A stretch of 64,000 nucleotides of DNA from Maridesulfovibrio sp. (GTDB taxonomy: Bacteria > Desulfobacterota > Desulfovibrionia > Desulfovibrionales > Desulfovibrionaceae), in contig NZ_OY781616.1 of assembly GCF_963677005.1 (NCBI RefSeq), positions 124,001-188,000 on the forward strand, given 5' to 3'. The notes under the pieces are model-generated. The model saw only the letters and a list, made by a program, of their open reading frames with translations, did not search any database and was not told where the DNA came from. Position 1 is the first letter of the stretch; each line of letters opens with the position of its first letter. A program made the position numbers and the translations under genes. Shown here piece after piece: positions 17,322 through 25,523 of this stretch.

Positions 17322-18971
17322 ATGAAAATAGCACTGTTACAGCTGAATCTGACCGTAGGGGACATTGAGGGTAACATTAGCCTTATTCTGGACGGAGTGA
17401 ACAAAGCTGCCGGACTCGGAGCGGAACTCTGTGTGACATCCGAACTGGCGATTACCGGATATCCGCCTCGGGATCTGCTGCTGAATGCTGATTTTGTGTC
17501 CCGCTGCCGGGATGCGGTGGATGAGATTTCCCGCAGCATGCCCGAAGGAGTCGCCCTGCTTGCCGGCGGGGTGGACCTTAATCGCGAATATGCCGGGAAC
17601 CCGTTGCGGAATGCCGCCTGGCTTATAAGGAAAGGAGTCGAGACGGAAGTCTTTTATAAATGGCTCCTGCCCACATATGACGTTTTTGATGAACAGCGTT
17701 ATTTCGAACCTGCGGATACAGTAAATTACTTTGATTTCAAGGGCGTCCGTTTCGGCGTGACCATCTGCGAGGATGTCTGGAACGATCGCGAAGGCTGCGC
17801 GCATAAACGCTACGGCGGTAATCCCATACCGGACATTGTGGAGAAAGGCGCGGATGTCCTGCTCAACCTTTCCGCTTCCCCGTTCAATGTGGGCAAGCAG
17901 GGCGAGCGGGAGAAGCTTCTTGCGGACATTGCCACCAAATATAAAATGCCGGTCATGTACGCCAATCAGGTCGGCGGGAACGATGATCTGGTTTTTGACG
18001 GCAGAAGCTGTGTTTTTTACGCGGACGGCAGACTTGCCGCACGCGGTAACGGATTTTCCGAGGACGTGGTTGTGGTTGAAACCGACGGTTCCGGCGGGAC
18101 CGTGGCCGAAGACGATTTCTGCGAGGAATCCGAAGCATGGCGGGCCATGGTTCTGGGATTGAACAATTACCTTTCCAAGACCGGATTTTCCAAGGTAGTG
18201 CTTGGGCTTTCCGGGGGCATAGATTCCGCCCTGACCGCAGCCGTGGCCGCAGAAGCTCTGGGGCCTGAAAATGTAACCGGAGTTCTTATGCCCTCGCCGT
18301 ATTCCAGCAAAGGCAGCGTGGATGATTCCCTTGCCCTTGTTGAAAACATCGGTATCCATTCCGTGACCATCCCCATAAATAACCTGATGAAGGAATTCGA
18401 ACAGGCTCTGGCGCCCACCTTTGAAGGGCTTCCCGAGAATGTCACCGAGGAAAATATCCAGTCCCGCATTCGCGGCAATCTGGTGATGGCCATCTCCAAC
18501 AAGATGGGAGCCCTGCTGGTGACGACCGGGAACAAGAGCGAGCTGGCAGTCGGCTACTGTACTATTTACGGGGACATGGCCGGAGGGCTGGCCGTCATAT
18601 CCGACCTGTACAAGACCCTTGTCTTCCGAATCTGCCGCTGGCTCAACGAACAGGGCCGGGGAGAGATCATTCCTCCTTCGATAATTACAAAACCGCCGTC
18701 CGCAGAACTGCGGCCCGGACAGAAGGATGAGGACTCCCTGCCGCCGTATGATATTCTGGACCGCATCATCGAGTTGCGTGTGGAGCGTCATCTGGCTGAG
18801 AGCGAGATCATCGCAGAAACCGGCTTCCACCCGGAAACCGTGCGTTATGTGCTGCGGTTGATCAAGATATCCGAGTTCAAGCGCAAACAGGCCGCTCCGG
18901 GACTTAAGATCACATCACGAGCTTTTGGCACCGGTTGGAGAATGCCCATAGCCTGCCGCTTTACCGGGTGA
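17322..18971 (+). CDS. nadE: Glutamine-dependent NAD+ synthetase
   Basis: A 549-residue two-domain enzyme that amidates nicotinic-acid adenine dinucleotide to NAD+ using glutamine and ATP. The N-terminal nitrilase-type glutaminase domain (1-260) carries the catalytic triad Glu41 (TSELAITGYPPRD), Lys113 (FYKWLLP) and Cys149 (TICEDVW). The C-terminal synthetase domain has the PP-loop SGGIDS at 297-302, TTGNKSELAVGY and the family C-terminus RAFGTGWRMPIA. GAGGAAGGAC precedes the ATG. It lies opposite the hybrid kinase gene, and a possible structured leader precedes it. Confidence 0.97.
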   Translation: MKIALLQLNLTVGDIEGNISLILDGVNKAAGLGAELCVTSELAITGYPPRDLLLNADFVSRCRDAVDEISRSMPEGVALLAGGVDLNREYAGNPLRNAAWLIRKGVETEVFYKWLLPTYDVFDEQRYFEPADTVNYFDFKGVRFGVTICEDVWNDREGCAHKRYGGNPIPDIVEKGADVLLNLSASPFNVGKQGEREKLLADIATKYKMPVMYANQVGGNDDLVFDGRSCVFYADGRLAARGNGFSEDVVVVETDGSGGTVAEDDFCEESEAWRAMVLGLNNYLSKTGFSKVVLGLSGGIDSALTAAVAAEALGPENVTGVLMPSPYSSKGSVDDSLALVENIGIHSVTIPINNLMKEFEQALAPTFEGLPENVTEENIQSRIRGNLVMAISNKMGALLVTTGNKSELAVGYCTIYGDMAGGLAVISDLYKTLVFRICRWLNEQGRGEIIPPSIITKPPSAELRPGQKDEDSLPPYDILDRIIELRVERHLAESEIIAETGFHPETVRYVLRLIKISEFKRKQAAPGLKITSRAFGTGWRMPIACRFTG

Positions 18972-19175
18972 GCGTAATACCTGAAGTAGAGTGTGTAGCC
19001 TAAGGGACTATTGTTGCTCTCTTTGTTCCCGCCGGGAATATTGCCTAGCCTAATGGCTAGAGCAGGAATCTCGAAACCATTCATGAAATGATTAGGGATT
19101 CCAAAGGTGATGATCCATCTCTGCTCTCCATATTCCTAAGACTCGAAGCGAACTTCTCGCCTAAGGGCTATTGGG

Positions 19176-19230
19176 CCTTTGGCCGTCGGCGGTGAAATCA
19201 GATAAGCAAAAGCGCGAAGCGCATCAAATT
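19176..19230 (+). repeat. Dispersed intergenic repeat, copy 1
   Basis: A 55-base segment beginning CCTTTGGCCG and ending AGCGCATCAAATT. It matches the reverse complement of 42895-42949 at most positions, including a 22-base identical run through CAAAAGCGCGAAGCGCATCAAATT. It contains a GCGCGAAGCGC-type inverted core. Both copies are intergenic, downstream of genes. Confidence 0.75.
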
Positions 19231-19232
19231 CG

Positions 19233-19269
19233 ATCCCCCCCGCCGATGGGCAGTTTCGGCGGGGGGGAT
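19233..19269. terminator. GC-rich hairpin in the nadE/DUF115 convergent gap
   Basis: A perfect 14-bp stem (ATCCCCCCCGCCGA with TCGGCGGGGGGGAT) closes a 9-base loop. There is no U-tract on either side, so it may be a repeat-associated hairpin or transcript stabiliser rather than a canonical terminator. Confidence 0.45.
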
Positions 19270-19317
19270 ACTGATGATGGAAACACGTTAATTTTCTTTG
19301 TTTGTGGAATCCGCTTT

Positions 19318-21081
19318 TCAGGCAGCCTGTCTGTTTTCGTCAAGACACAGACAGCGGTCCATGTGGCGGATTTTTTTGAGCGTTTTTTTGATGATTCTCT
19401 TGTAGTGTGGAAAATCCTTCGGCTCGTAGCTTGAGCGCGCTCTTGCCAGACCCGCGATATCGAGAATTTCGTTGTACAGGTAGGGCAGGTAGAGCGGGTC
19501 CTGACGGATGAAGAAATACACTTCGTGCAGGGCCTTATGGATTTCCTTCTGGTTTTTTGCATGCTTGCGGAAAAGCTTTTCCAGTCGCTTGGTTACTCGG
19601 TTGAGGGAGGCTGTCCAGCGCGGGCTTCGCGGCTCAAAACGCGGAATTTTTCTGGGAGTGCGGGCCATGTTCATGGCGGTCATGAAATAGTCCATGCGGC
19701 CCGGAACCGAAGCAAGGAGCCCTTCCATGTGCACCTTGTGCATGTCCACGTTGGGCGCTCCGATGATTTCCGCTCCGCCGCCGTACAGGTTGAAAATTCC
19801 TGCGTTCAGCTTCTTTATGTCGTCCTCCATCTCACGCTTGGAGGACAGGTACTGAACGGTGGAGGTTATGTCTTCTCCCTCGGCATTCTTTAAATCAACA
19901 AGGATGCTCTTGTTGTAATTGGCATTGGCGTTCTGGTGCCCTTCGGCATGAGAATGTCTGCCTTTCCAGGCGAAGTCCTGGCCGACCAGCAGGATGTGTT
20001 CGAATCCGCACCAGTCCAGAAATCTTGCCAGGGTAACGCTGACGTTACTTCCGGCATCGAATATCTCTTCGTGGTTGTTAAGGGCGAAAGTTCCGAGACC
20101 GCCCATGGTCCACATGGGGATGGTCGGTCCGGGGTATTCGGAAAGAACCTTGTGGTCCAGCTTGGTGGAGTAGATGAGCGGAATATCCTTGGCCCATTCC
20201 TTATCCAGCTGTCCGTAAACTCGGCCCATGGAGGCGTTGTAGTCGATACCGATGCAGAAATGCGGCTTGATGCCGGTTTTTTGAACTGCCGGAAGTCCCT
20301 GAAGCGAGGTTGTGTAGATAACCTGCCCCGGATTTTTTGCCAGTTCCGGTCCGAATTCGGCCAGCGAAGGACCGGCGCCGAGTACTACTGCTCCGAGTCC
20401 CTTACCCGCCCCCTTGAGCGGGGTGATGGAGCCATCGTTCACCGTGCGCGAAAAATTGTCCAGTTCGTTGCCGACCATGACGTCCTGCTTCAACCGCAGA
20501 GTGGTCATCTCAACGCTGAAAGATTCCATTCTGTTTCTGATGGTTGCGGCCCAGCGGGCATACTCCGGTCCGATCTGCTGGCTGGGCAGGTCAAGCCGCA
20601 GATAAATTTTGCCGTATACGAATTGAAGGTCGAGTTCTTTAATGATACTCATCAGTGAGTTTTCATCGACTGTGCAGAAATGGAGCTTGCCGCTTTCCAT
20701 AAACGGCCTGTAATCGGTCTGTCCGAGGCAGGCCAGGAGCAGTTCGGGATTGGGCTCGGATACAATTACCTTGTGGGTGTCAGGGGTGCTCATCAGCACG
20801 TGGTTCAAACCGTATCCCACGTTGCAGCCGACAATGAATGTCGCACTTGTGTCAGCCTTTTCGGTAACCTTCCAACCCTTGTAGACGAGGTTCGGCATGA
20901 GGGTTTCGAATATGCCCTTGCCGTTTTCCATCTTCCAGTCGAGAATATTCCATCTGTTTTTGAAGAGTGAACCCTTGAGTTGCTCTTCGTCAATCTCCTG
21001 ACTGCTCAGCCAGGAGTAAAAGGGCGGGTTGTATGTTGCTAACGCTTCGATGTTGTCTTTAAGAAAAGGATAAGCTGACAT
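19318..21081 (-). CDS. DUF115 / motility-associated-factor (Maf)-like protein
   Basis: A 587-residue soluble protein with a DUF115 (MptE-like) core: AVVLGAGPSLAEF near 230-245, HFCIGIDYNAS, GSNVSVTLARFLDWCGF and ILLVGQDFAWKGRHSH. This domain occurs in Maf-type proteins linked to flagellin glycosylation with nonulosonic acids. In bacteria the activity is largely inferred from gene context. I chose the ATG at 21081 (AAGGA eight bases upstream); an ATG 19 codons upstream has its purine run directly abutting the start. No flagellin or sugar genes are adjacent, so the substrate is open. Confidence 0.8.
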   Translation of the reverse strand: MSAYPFLKDNIEALATYNPPFYSWLSSQEIDEEQLKGSLFKNRWNILDWKMENGKGIFETLMPNLVYKGWKVTEKADTSATFIVGCNVGYGLNHVLMSTPDTHKVIVSEPNPELLLACLGQTDYRPFMESGKLHFCTVDENSLMSIIKELDLQFVYGKIYLRLDLPSQQIGPEYARWAATIRNRMESFSVEMTTLRLKQDVMVGNELDNFSRTVNDGSITPLKGAGKGLGAVVLGAGPSLAEFGPELAKNPGQVIYTTSLQGLPAVQKTGIKPHFCIGIDYNASMGRVYGQLDKEWAKDIPLIYSTKLDHKVLSEYPGPTIPMWTMGGLGTFALNNHEEIFDAGSNVSVTLARFLDWCGFEHILLVGQDFAWKGRHSHAEGHQNANANYNKSILVDLKNAEGEDITSTVQYLSSKREMEDDIKKLNAGIFNLYGGGAEIIGAPNVDMHKVHMEGLLASVPGRMDYFMTAMNMARTPRKIPRFEPRSPRWTASLNRVTKRLEKLFRKHAKNQKEIHKALHEVYFFIRQDPLYLPYLYNEILDIAGLARARSSYEPKDFPHYKRIIKKTLKKIRHMDRCLCLDENRQAA

Positions 21082-21264
21082 TGGTTCCGTCCTTGGCAGA
21101 CTGTTGTATTCATTAGATTCATTACGGGCCGGGTTCATTCCTTCCCCGGCTGTCCATTTTGTTTCCAGCTTTCTTCTGCCTCGTTTGCAAATTTGTTGCC
21201 AACGATAAAAGGACGTTGTCCTGTTCTGATTTTTTTAAGATAACTATTTGAAAGGAATGATAAA

Positions 21265-23559
21265 ATGTTTGCTAAAGATATTTTGGAACTGGTCGGCGGA
21301 ACTCCGCTTGTTGAGATTCGTGGACTTAATCCCAATAAAAACGTCAAGATTCTGGCTAAACTGGAGTCAATGAATCCCGGCGGGTCCATCAAAGACCGCG
21401 CTGCAGGGGCCATGATCCGCAAAGCCGAGGAGTCCGGGGAACTGACTCCGGATAAAGTCATTATTGAGGCAACCTCCGGCAATACCGGAATCGGGCTGGC
21501 CATGGCCTGTGCGGTGAAGGGCTACAAGCTGATGCTGATCATGCCTGAAACGGCTTCCGAGGAGCGCAAGATGATCATGCGTGCCTACGGAGCTGAAATA
21601 ATGCTTACTCCGGGCCATCTTGCCACGGACGGGGCGATTGAGCTGGCCTATCGTTATTATCGTGAAGAGCCGGACAAGTACCTGCTGATGGACCAGTACA
21701 ACAACGAGGCCTCCATAGACGCTCATTATTACGGCACCGGACAGGAAATATGGGATCAGACCGAAGGGAAAGTCACCCATGTGGTGGCCTGCCTCGGAAC
21801 AACCGGCACGGTCATGGGCATCACCAAGCGGCTCAAGGAACTTAACCGGGATATCCAGATGGTAGCGGTTGAGCCCGGTCCCGGACACAAGATTCAGGGC
21901 TTGAAAAATATGCAGGAGTCCTATCCTCCCGGAATCTACGACAAGCAGAAGCTCGACCGCATCATCCGTGTGCAGGATAATGACGCCTTTGATGCCTGCC
22001 GCAGGCTTGCCAAAGAGGAAGGGGTCTTCGTCGGCATGAGTTCCGGTGCGGCCATGGCCGGTGCCGCCCAGGTGGCTGCAGACCTCAACGACGGGCTGGT
22101 AGTGACCATTTTTCCTGACGGCGGTGAACGCTATCTTTCCACTCCGCTGTTCCGTCCGCAGGTATTGCGGGGGCCGAAGATTTTCGACCAGTGCACCGGT
22201 GGCGACAAAGTGCTGTCCCTTTCCGAATCCGAAACAGGGCTTTTCACCATGGGGCCGTCCTTTGACAACCCTTATGACCCTGAAGCGTTCAGACGCATAG
22301 TTCTTCTGGATGTGCTGGCCAGACATCTGGAGCGGGAGGGAACCAAGGTTTCGGCCCTTGTCGGGTTGGCCGATCTGGAAGACCAGACCCTTGCGGTTTC
22401 CCGTGAGCGGGGAGTGGACCGCAACAGTTTTTCCCGCGAGGTGACAACAGCCGTAAGCAAGGCCGCGCATCTGCTTGGCGTGCGCGAAAGCATGCGCTTC
22501 GCCCGCGCCTCCGATTCCGTTGACCGTGCCGTGGAACTGTGCCGGACACTGCTGGCCCACGGACTGGCTTATGAAAAACTGCGTTCAGTTTATTTCGATA
22601 TCTCCCGCGACAAGGGCTACGGCCAGATGTCCAACATGGACATAGACAAGGTCAGCCTTGGCAAGACCGTGGACATGGATGATTACGTCAAGGAGAATCC
22701 GCGCGATTTCACCCTGCTCAAAAGAGCCACATTGCAGGACCTCAAACTCGGCGATATCATTGAAACCGAATGGGGCAACGTGCGCCCCAGCTGGTTCATG
22801 CAGCAGGCCGTAACCGCTCTTGAAGGACTGCCCGGAGTGAGCCTGATGCTGGCCGGAGAGATTCACCGCTTTCCGCATCTTGAAAATCTGCGTGCAATCT
22901 GGGCCGGGGCCGGGGTTTCCCCGCAGGTCTGGATGGTGGCCCAGCCGGTGCTGCCGGGCGGGCCGGTACTGCCCTGCGTGGATGAACTGATAGAAAAGGC
23001 CGGTCAACCCATGGCCGTGCGTATGTGGATGCTGTCCTCGTCTTACAAGAAGCCGCTGGTGTGCAGCGATCAGGCCGTTTCCATGTGGGTCAAGAACCAG
23101 CAGCGGGTGCAGGAACTTGCAGCCGGTCTGAGTGTGTTGGCCGGGGATTCCGGGGAAGTTTCCGAGGATATTGATCAGGAGGTTTTCACCCTCAAGAGCG
23201 GGCTTTCCCAAGCACTTAACGATAACCTCAAGCTGCACCGTTTCTGGCCCATACTGTTCAGTTTTACCAAGGCCATAAACTCGCAACTCAGCGCCGGGAA
23301 GCTGGCTGCACGCGAGGCCCGGTTCTGTCTGGATCAGCTGCTTGAAGTGGATGATATCCTCGGTATTCTGGATCACGATGCGCTGCCGCTGCCATTCACG
23401 TCCCTGCCCGAAGAGGTCAAGGATATGCTGGAGCAGCGGGAGCTCGCCCGTGCCAAAAAGGATTTCGCCACAGCCGATGCATTGCGGGACAAGCTGCTTG
23501 CCGCCGGATTCAATGTGGAAGACAGCGCCGAGGGGGCACGGATTTTCCGGGTCAAGTAG
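21265..23559 (+). CDS. Cysteine synthase fused to a degenerate cysteinyl-tRNA-synthetase-like domain
   Basis: A 764-residue fusion. Residues 1-305 are a complete fold-type II PLP O-acetyl/O-phosphoserine sulfhydrylase: Lys43 in NPGGSIKDR, SGNTG at 71-75, GTTGT at 178-182, and MSSGAA near 258. GTTGT and QGLKNMQE (basic Lys214) recall CysM-type O-phosphoserine enzymes more than CysK. Residues about 320-764 align with CysRS (VYFDISRDKGYGQMS, NPRDF, FPHLEN, and the C-terminal AKKDFATADALRDKL). The HIGH motif, the KMSKS motif (now SSSYKK near 591) and most zinc ligands are lost. The tail is therefore probably catalytically inactive. Ends before the 23716 terminator. Enzymatic cysteine synthesis is likely; the role of the tail is unknown. 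Confidence 0.93.
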   Translation: MFAKDILELVGGTPLVEIRGLNPNKNVKILAKLESMNPGGSIKDRAAGAMIRKAEESGELTPDKVIIEATSGNTGIGLAMACAVKGYKLMLIMPETASEERKMIMRAYGAEIMLTPGHLATDGAIELAYRYYREEPDKYLLMDQYNNEASIDAHYYGTGQEIWDQTEGKVTHVVACLGTTGTVMGITKRLKELNRDIQMVAVEPGPGHKIQGLKNMQESYPPGIYDKQKLDRIIRVQDNDAFDACRRLAKEEGVFVGMSSGAAMAGAAQVAADLNDGLVVTIFPDGGERYLSTPLFRPQVLRGPKIFDQCTGGDKVLSLSESETGLFTMGPSFDNPYDPEAFRRIVLLDVLARHLEREGTKVSALVGLADLEDQTLAVSRERGVDRNSFSREVTTAVSKAAHLLGVRESMRFARASDSVDRAVELCRTLLAHGLAYEKLRSVYFDISRDKGYGQMSNMDIDKVSLGKTVDMDDYVKENPRDFTLLKRATLQDLKLGDIIETEWGNVRPSWFMQQAVTALEGLPGVSLMLAGEIHRFPHLENLRAIWAGAGVSPQVWMVAQPVLPGGPVLPCVDELIEKAGQPMAVRMWMLSSSYKKPLVCSDQAVSMWVKNQQRVQELAAGLSVLAGDSGEVSEDIDQEVFTLKSGLSQALNDNLKLHRFWPILFSFTKAINSQLSAGKLAAREARFCLDQLLEVDDILGILDHDALPLPFTSLPEEVKDMLEQRELARAKKDFATADALRDKLLAAGFNVEDSAEGARIFRVK

Positions 23560-23715
23560 GGATATTGGAGAGCTCGCAGGGGCGTTTGGCCTCCGGAGGC
23601 TCTCCGAGAGCGCCTTCAGCGGGAGCGGAAGGGCTAAGCCCCTCTGGACTCCCTGATGGATCTGTTGAAAATAGATTTATTATGTGCTGCTGATTGGTAG
23701 TGCCTGCGGATACAA
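23560..23715. repeat. Repeat-family intergenic segment after the cysteine synthase gene
   Basis: Contains GCGCCTTCAGCGGGA (23610-23624), found in reverse complement at 43222-43236, and CTCTGGACTC, also shared with that region. This marks a second dispersed intergenic repeat family. It lies immediately beside the AT-rich ATPase module. No coding sequence is supported here. Confidence 0.55.
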
Positions 23716-23760
23716 ATAAACACTCCCCCTGTCGTTCGGTGCGGCAGGGGGAGTGTTTAT
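23716..23760. terminator. Intrinsic terminator, convergent
   Basis: An 18-bp stem with one wobble (ATAAACACTCCCCCTGTC with GGCAGGGGGAGTGTTTAT) closes a 9-base loop, with a T-rich 3' side and A-rich 5' side. It can serve both the cysteine synthase gene and the convergent ATPase-module operon. Confidence 0.88.
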
Positions 23761-23767
23761 TTTGGTA

Positions 23768-24184
23768 TTAAATCTGGTGGGTTACTGGCGAACGCGTACA
23801 GATCATTTTTAGCTGGTGGCTTTTTCTCAGTTTCACTTTCTGGATTTGAATATATGTGCTTTCCTTAGGATTTCCAGTGAAAGCTATTATGCCGGTTTTG
23901 CTGAGTCCGCCGTGTGCTTTCTTGTAATGGTCAACTGCAATAACTATTTGTGTGTGCGCCTTACGAATGTCTGACCCTTTCAGTTCGACATATATAACCT
24001 TTGTTTTGTGTGTTACCACATAATCGCAGGCTGTTTTGTTAAGTATTAAACATCCGTCGAACTCTATGACTGTGAATTCTTCTTCGTTTTTGTTGTCAAT
24101 CTTTACGGAAGCTTTTGAACCTGTTTTCCGGTCTTGGAGTACATGTATTTTCTTGGAAAAGGTCTGCGAACAATCCCTAACCAT
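23768..24184 (-). CDS. Small protein with PD-(D/E)XK-like motif, partner of the AAA ATPase
   Basis: A 138-residue protein starting at the ATG at 24184, inside the last codons of the ATPase gene (8-base overlap, translationally coupled). Residues about 55-80 read as a restriction-endonuclease-type core: an Asp-containing strand (CDYVV) followed by a hydrophobic strand ending YVELKGSD, matching D-x(n)-E-x-K. Next comes a Gln/His-rich helix (HTQIVIAVDHYKKAHG), common as the fourth motif in such nucleases. The C-terminus is basic. I do not recognise the family. A nuclease effector role is inferred from motif and context. An ATG further upstream would lie well inside the ATPase gene and is less likely. 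Confidence 0.7.
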   Translation of the reverse strand: MVRDCSQTFSKKIHVLQDRKTGSKASVKIDNKNEEEFTVIEFDGCLILNKTACDYVVTHKTKVIYVELKGSDIRKAHTQIVIAVDHYKKAHGGLSKTGIIAFTGNPKESTYIQIQKVKLRKSHQLKMICTRSPVTHQI

Positions 24185-25418
24185 TTGCCGCCCCTTCTTC
24201 GTACTCAATGTCCAGAAGCTGATCGAATTCTGTGCCAATTTTTCCTGATACATCGTCAATACTGTCCGCATCAATCAGTCCAGTGTCCTTGTCCATGATT
24301 GATCTGACTGTACCGTCGGCCTCAACCATATAAGCAGCAACATCCTCTGCATTAAGCCACTGGTTTTCGGGGATTATGTTACGGACTTTTGCAGCTTTCT
24401 CCGCACTCTGCTTGCCAACTGTTCCGGCGTAAATCAGGTTGTTTACGGCAGTGAGGATGTATGGGCTGTGGGTGGTTATGGTCATCTGACCTTTTGTTTG
24501 ATTATGTGTTTTTGCGATGTACTTAATAAGGCTGTGCTGCGCGTCAGGGAAGATGTGTGCTTCCGGTTCTTCGATATATCTGTCTTGGTAAGGAATAGCG
24601 GACTCATGCAGGGCTATTAATAACGGGACAATTGCCTGTTGGCCTGATGATGCATTATGAAGACTTACCTGATGTTCTGTGTTGGTGATTGAATAACCAC
24701 TGGTTGTGTGTTGTACTTCTCCTTTGATCAAATCCTGAAGTTCAGGGCATGAAAAATTGTTTTTGGCAGTTAATGTTTTTAAATTACTGAAATATCTTTT
24801 GCCAAAACGGCTTAGTATGATGTCAACTCCCTCATTTGTTACCCAAAAGGAATTATCTTGGAGTATATTAACCAATGCCCTTGATGCCGGAATGAAAAGA
24901 TGTTTTTTGGTTGGAAGGTAATTTGTGCTGTCTGCAAGGGTTGTCAGGAAATCCTGATAAAGTTTTTGATAAAGTGGGTCCTCTTCCAATTCCTTACTGT
25001 TGATATCTATTCTTTTCAGTCCGGAAACAGTTTTTTTTATTCCGTCCAGTATTTCTTTTTCCAGAGAAGTATAATTTTTGTTTATTATTTCTTTAATCGG
25101 GTCGTTTTTCGGTGTGCTTAGTCCATCCTGATTAAAAGAGTACGAATAGTTGTTCGTCGCAAAGATATTAATGGAAAAATTTTTCTGCAGCGTTTTTGTC
25201 TCGAAGATGGAGTGAAATAAATTGAAAGTATCCTGAGATATCTGCTCAGTACTTGTAGAGTGTGTAAGGTGATTAGTAAGTATGCTTTCATTTAGAAAAT
25301 AAAGAACCTTCGCAATCAAACTTTTTCCGGCTGCCTGAGGGCCTATCAGTATATTGAATCTCTTGAAGTCCAGTTCGGCCTGTTTGATATTGTAAAAATT
25401 CTCAATCAGTAATTTCAT
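24177..25418 (-). CDS. AAA15/AAA21-type ATPase (OLD/SMC-like), putative defence ATPase
   Basis: A 413-residue ABC/SMC-type ATPase. Walker A is GPQAAGKS near 27-34, a signature-like SSGQQAIVPLL lies near 255, and Walker B EEPEAHIFPDAQ near 280. A switch His follows in TITTHSPYILTAVNNL near 310. The helical insert between Walker A and the signature is about 200 residues. This head type drives OLD nucleases, Septu PtuA and PARIS AriA anti-phage proteins. AGGA precedes the ATG. The gene is visibly AT-rich against its neighbours (21 G/C in the 60 bases 25081-25140), suggesting horizontal transfer. With its coupled partner it forms a two-gene operon. Defence function is inference. Confidence 0.85.
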   Translation of the reverse strand: MKLLIENFYNIKQAELDFKRFNILIGPQAAGKSLIAKVLYFLNESILTNHLTHSTSTEQISQDTFNLFHSIFETKTLQKNFSINIFATNNYSYSFNQDGLSTPKNDPIKEIINKNYTSLEKEILDGIKKTVSGLKRIDINSKELEEDPLYQKLYQDFLTTLADSTNYLPTKKHLFIPASRALVNILQDNSFWVTNEGVDIILSRFGKRYFSNLKTLTAKNNFSCPELQDLIKGEVQHTTSGYSITNTEHQVSLHNASSGQQAIVPLLIALHESAIPYQDRYIEEPEAHIFPDAQHSLIKYIAKTHNQTKGQMTITTHSPYILTAVNNLIYAGTVGKQSAEKAAKVRNIIPENQWLNAEDVAAYMVEADGTVRSIMDKDTGLIDADSIDDVSGKIGTEFDQLLDIEYEEGAANG

Positions 25419-25454
25419 ATTTTCCTCGCAAAGTTATACCCGTCAAGTTCTCCA

Positions 25455-25485
25455 TTATCCGTGAATTGTCAATATTCACGGATAA
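25455..25485. promoter_or_regulatory. Perfect inverted repeat upstream of the ATPase operon
   Basis: TTATCCGTGAAT and ATTCACGGATAA form a perfect 12-bp dyad with a 7-base spacer. It lies 37 bases before the ATPase start and 39 bases after the cyclase gene end. It could be an operator for the ATPase operon or a hairpin ending the cyclase transcript; the T-run (TTTT) is on the plus side, which disfavours the latter. Confidence 0.5.
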
Positions 25486-25523
25486 TTTTCACCAGACAGG
25501 TATATGTGCGTTAGCAACGAATT

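Larger units (their letters stand above)
18972..19317. other. Intergenic region with repeat and hairpin between nadE and the DUF115 gene
   Basis: No gene is supported. It holds the dispersed repeat copy at 19176-19230, the GC-rich hairpin at 19233-19269, and short self-similar phrases (GCCTAAGGG/GCCTAATGG) earlier on. Convergent genes flank it. Confidence 0.6.

Noticed and set aside
17337..18830. Minus-strand 497-residue open frame inside nadE
   Set aside because: Shadow of NAD synthetase, whose catalytic residues and PP-loop are clear on plus.
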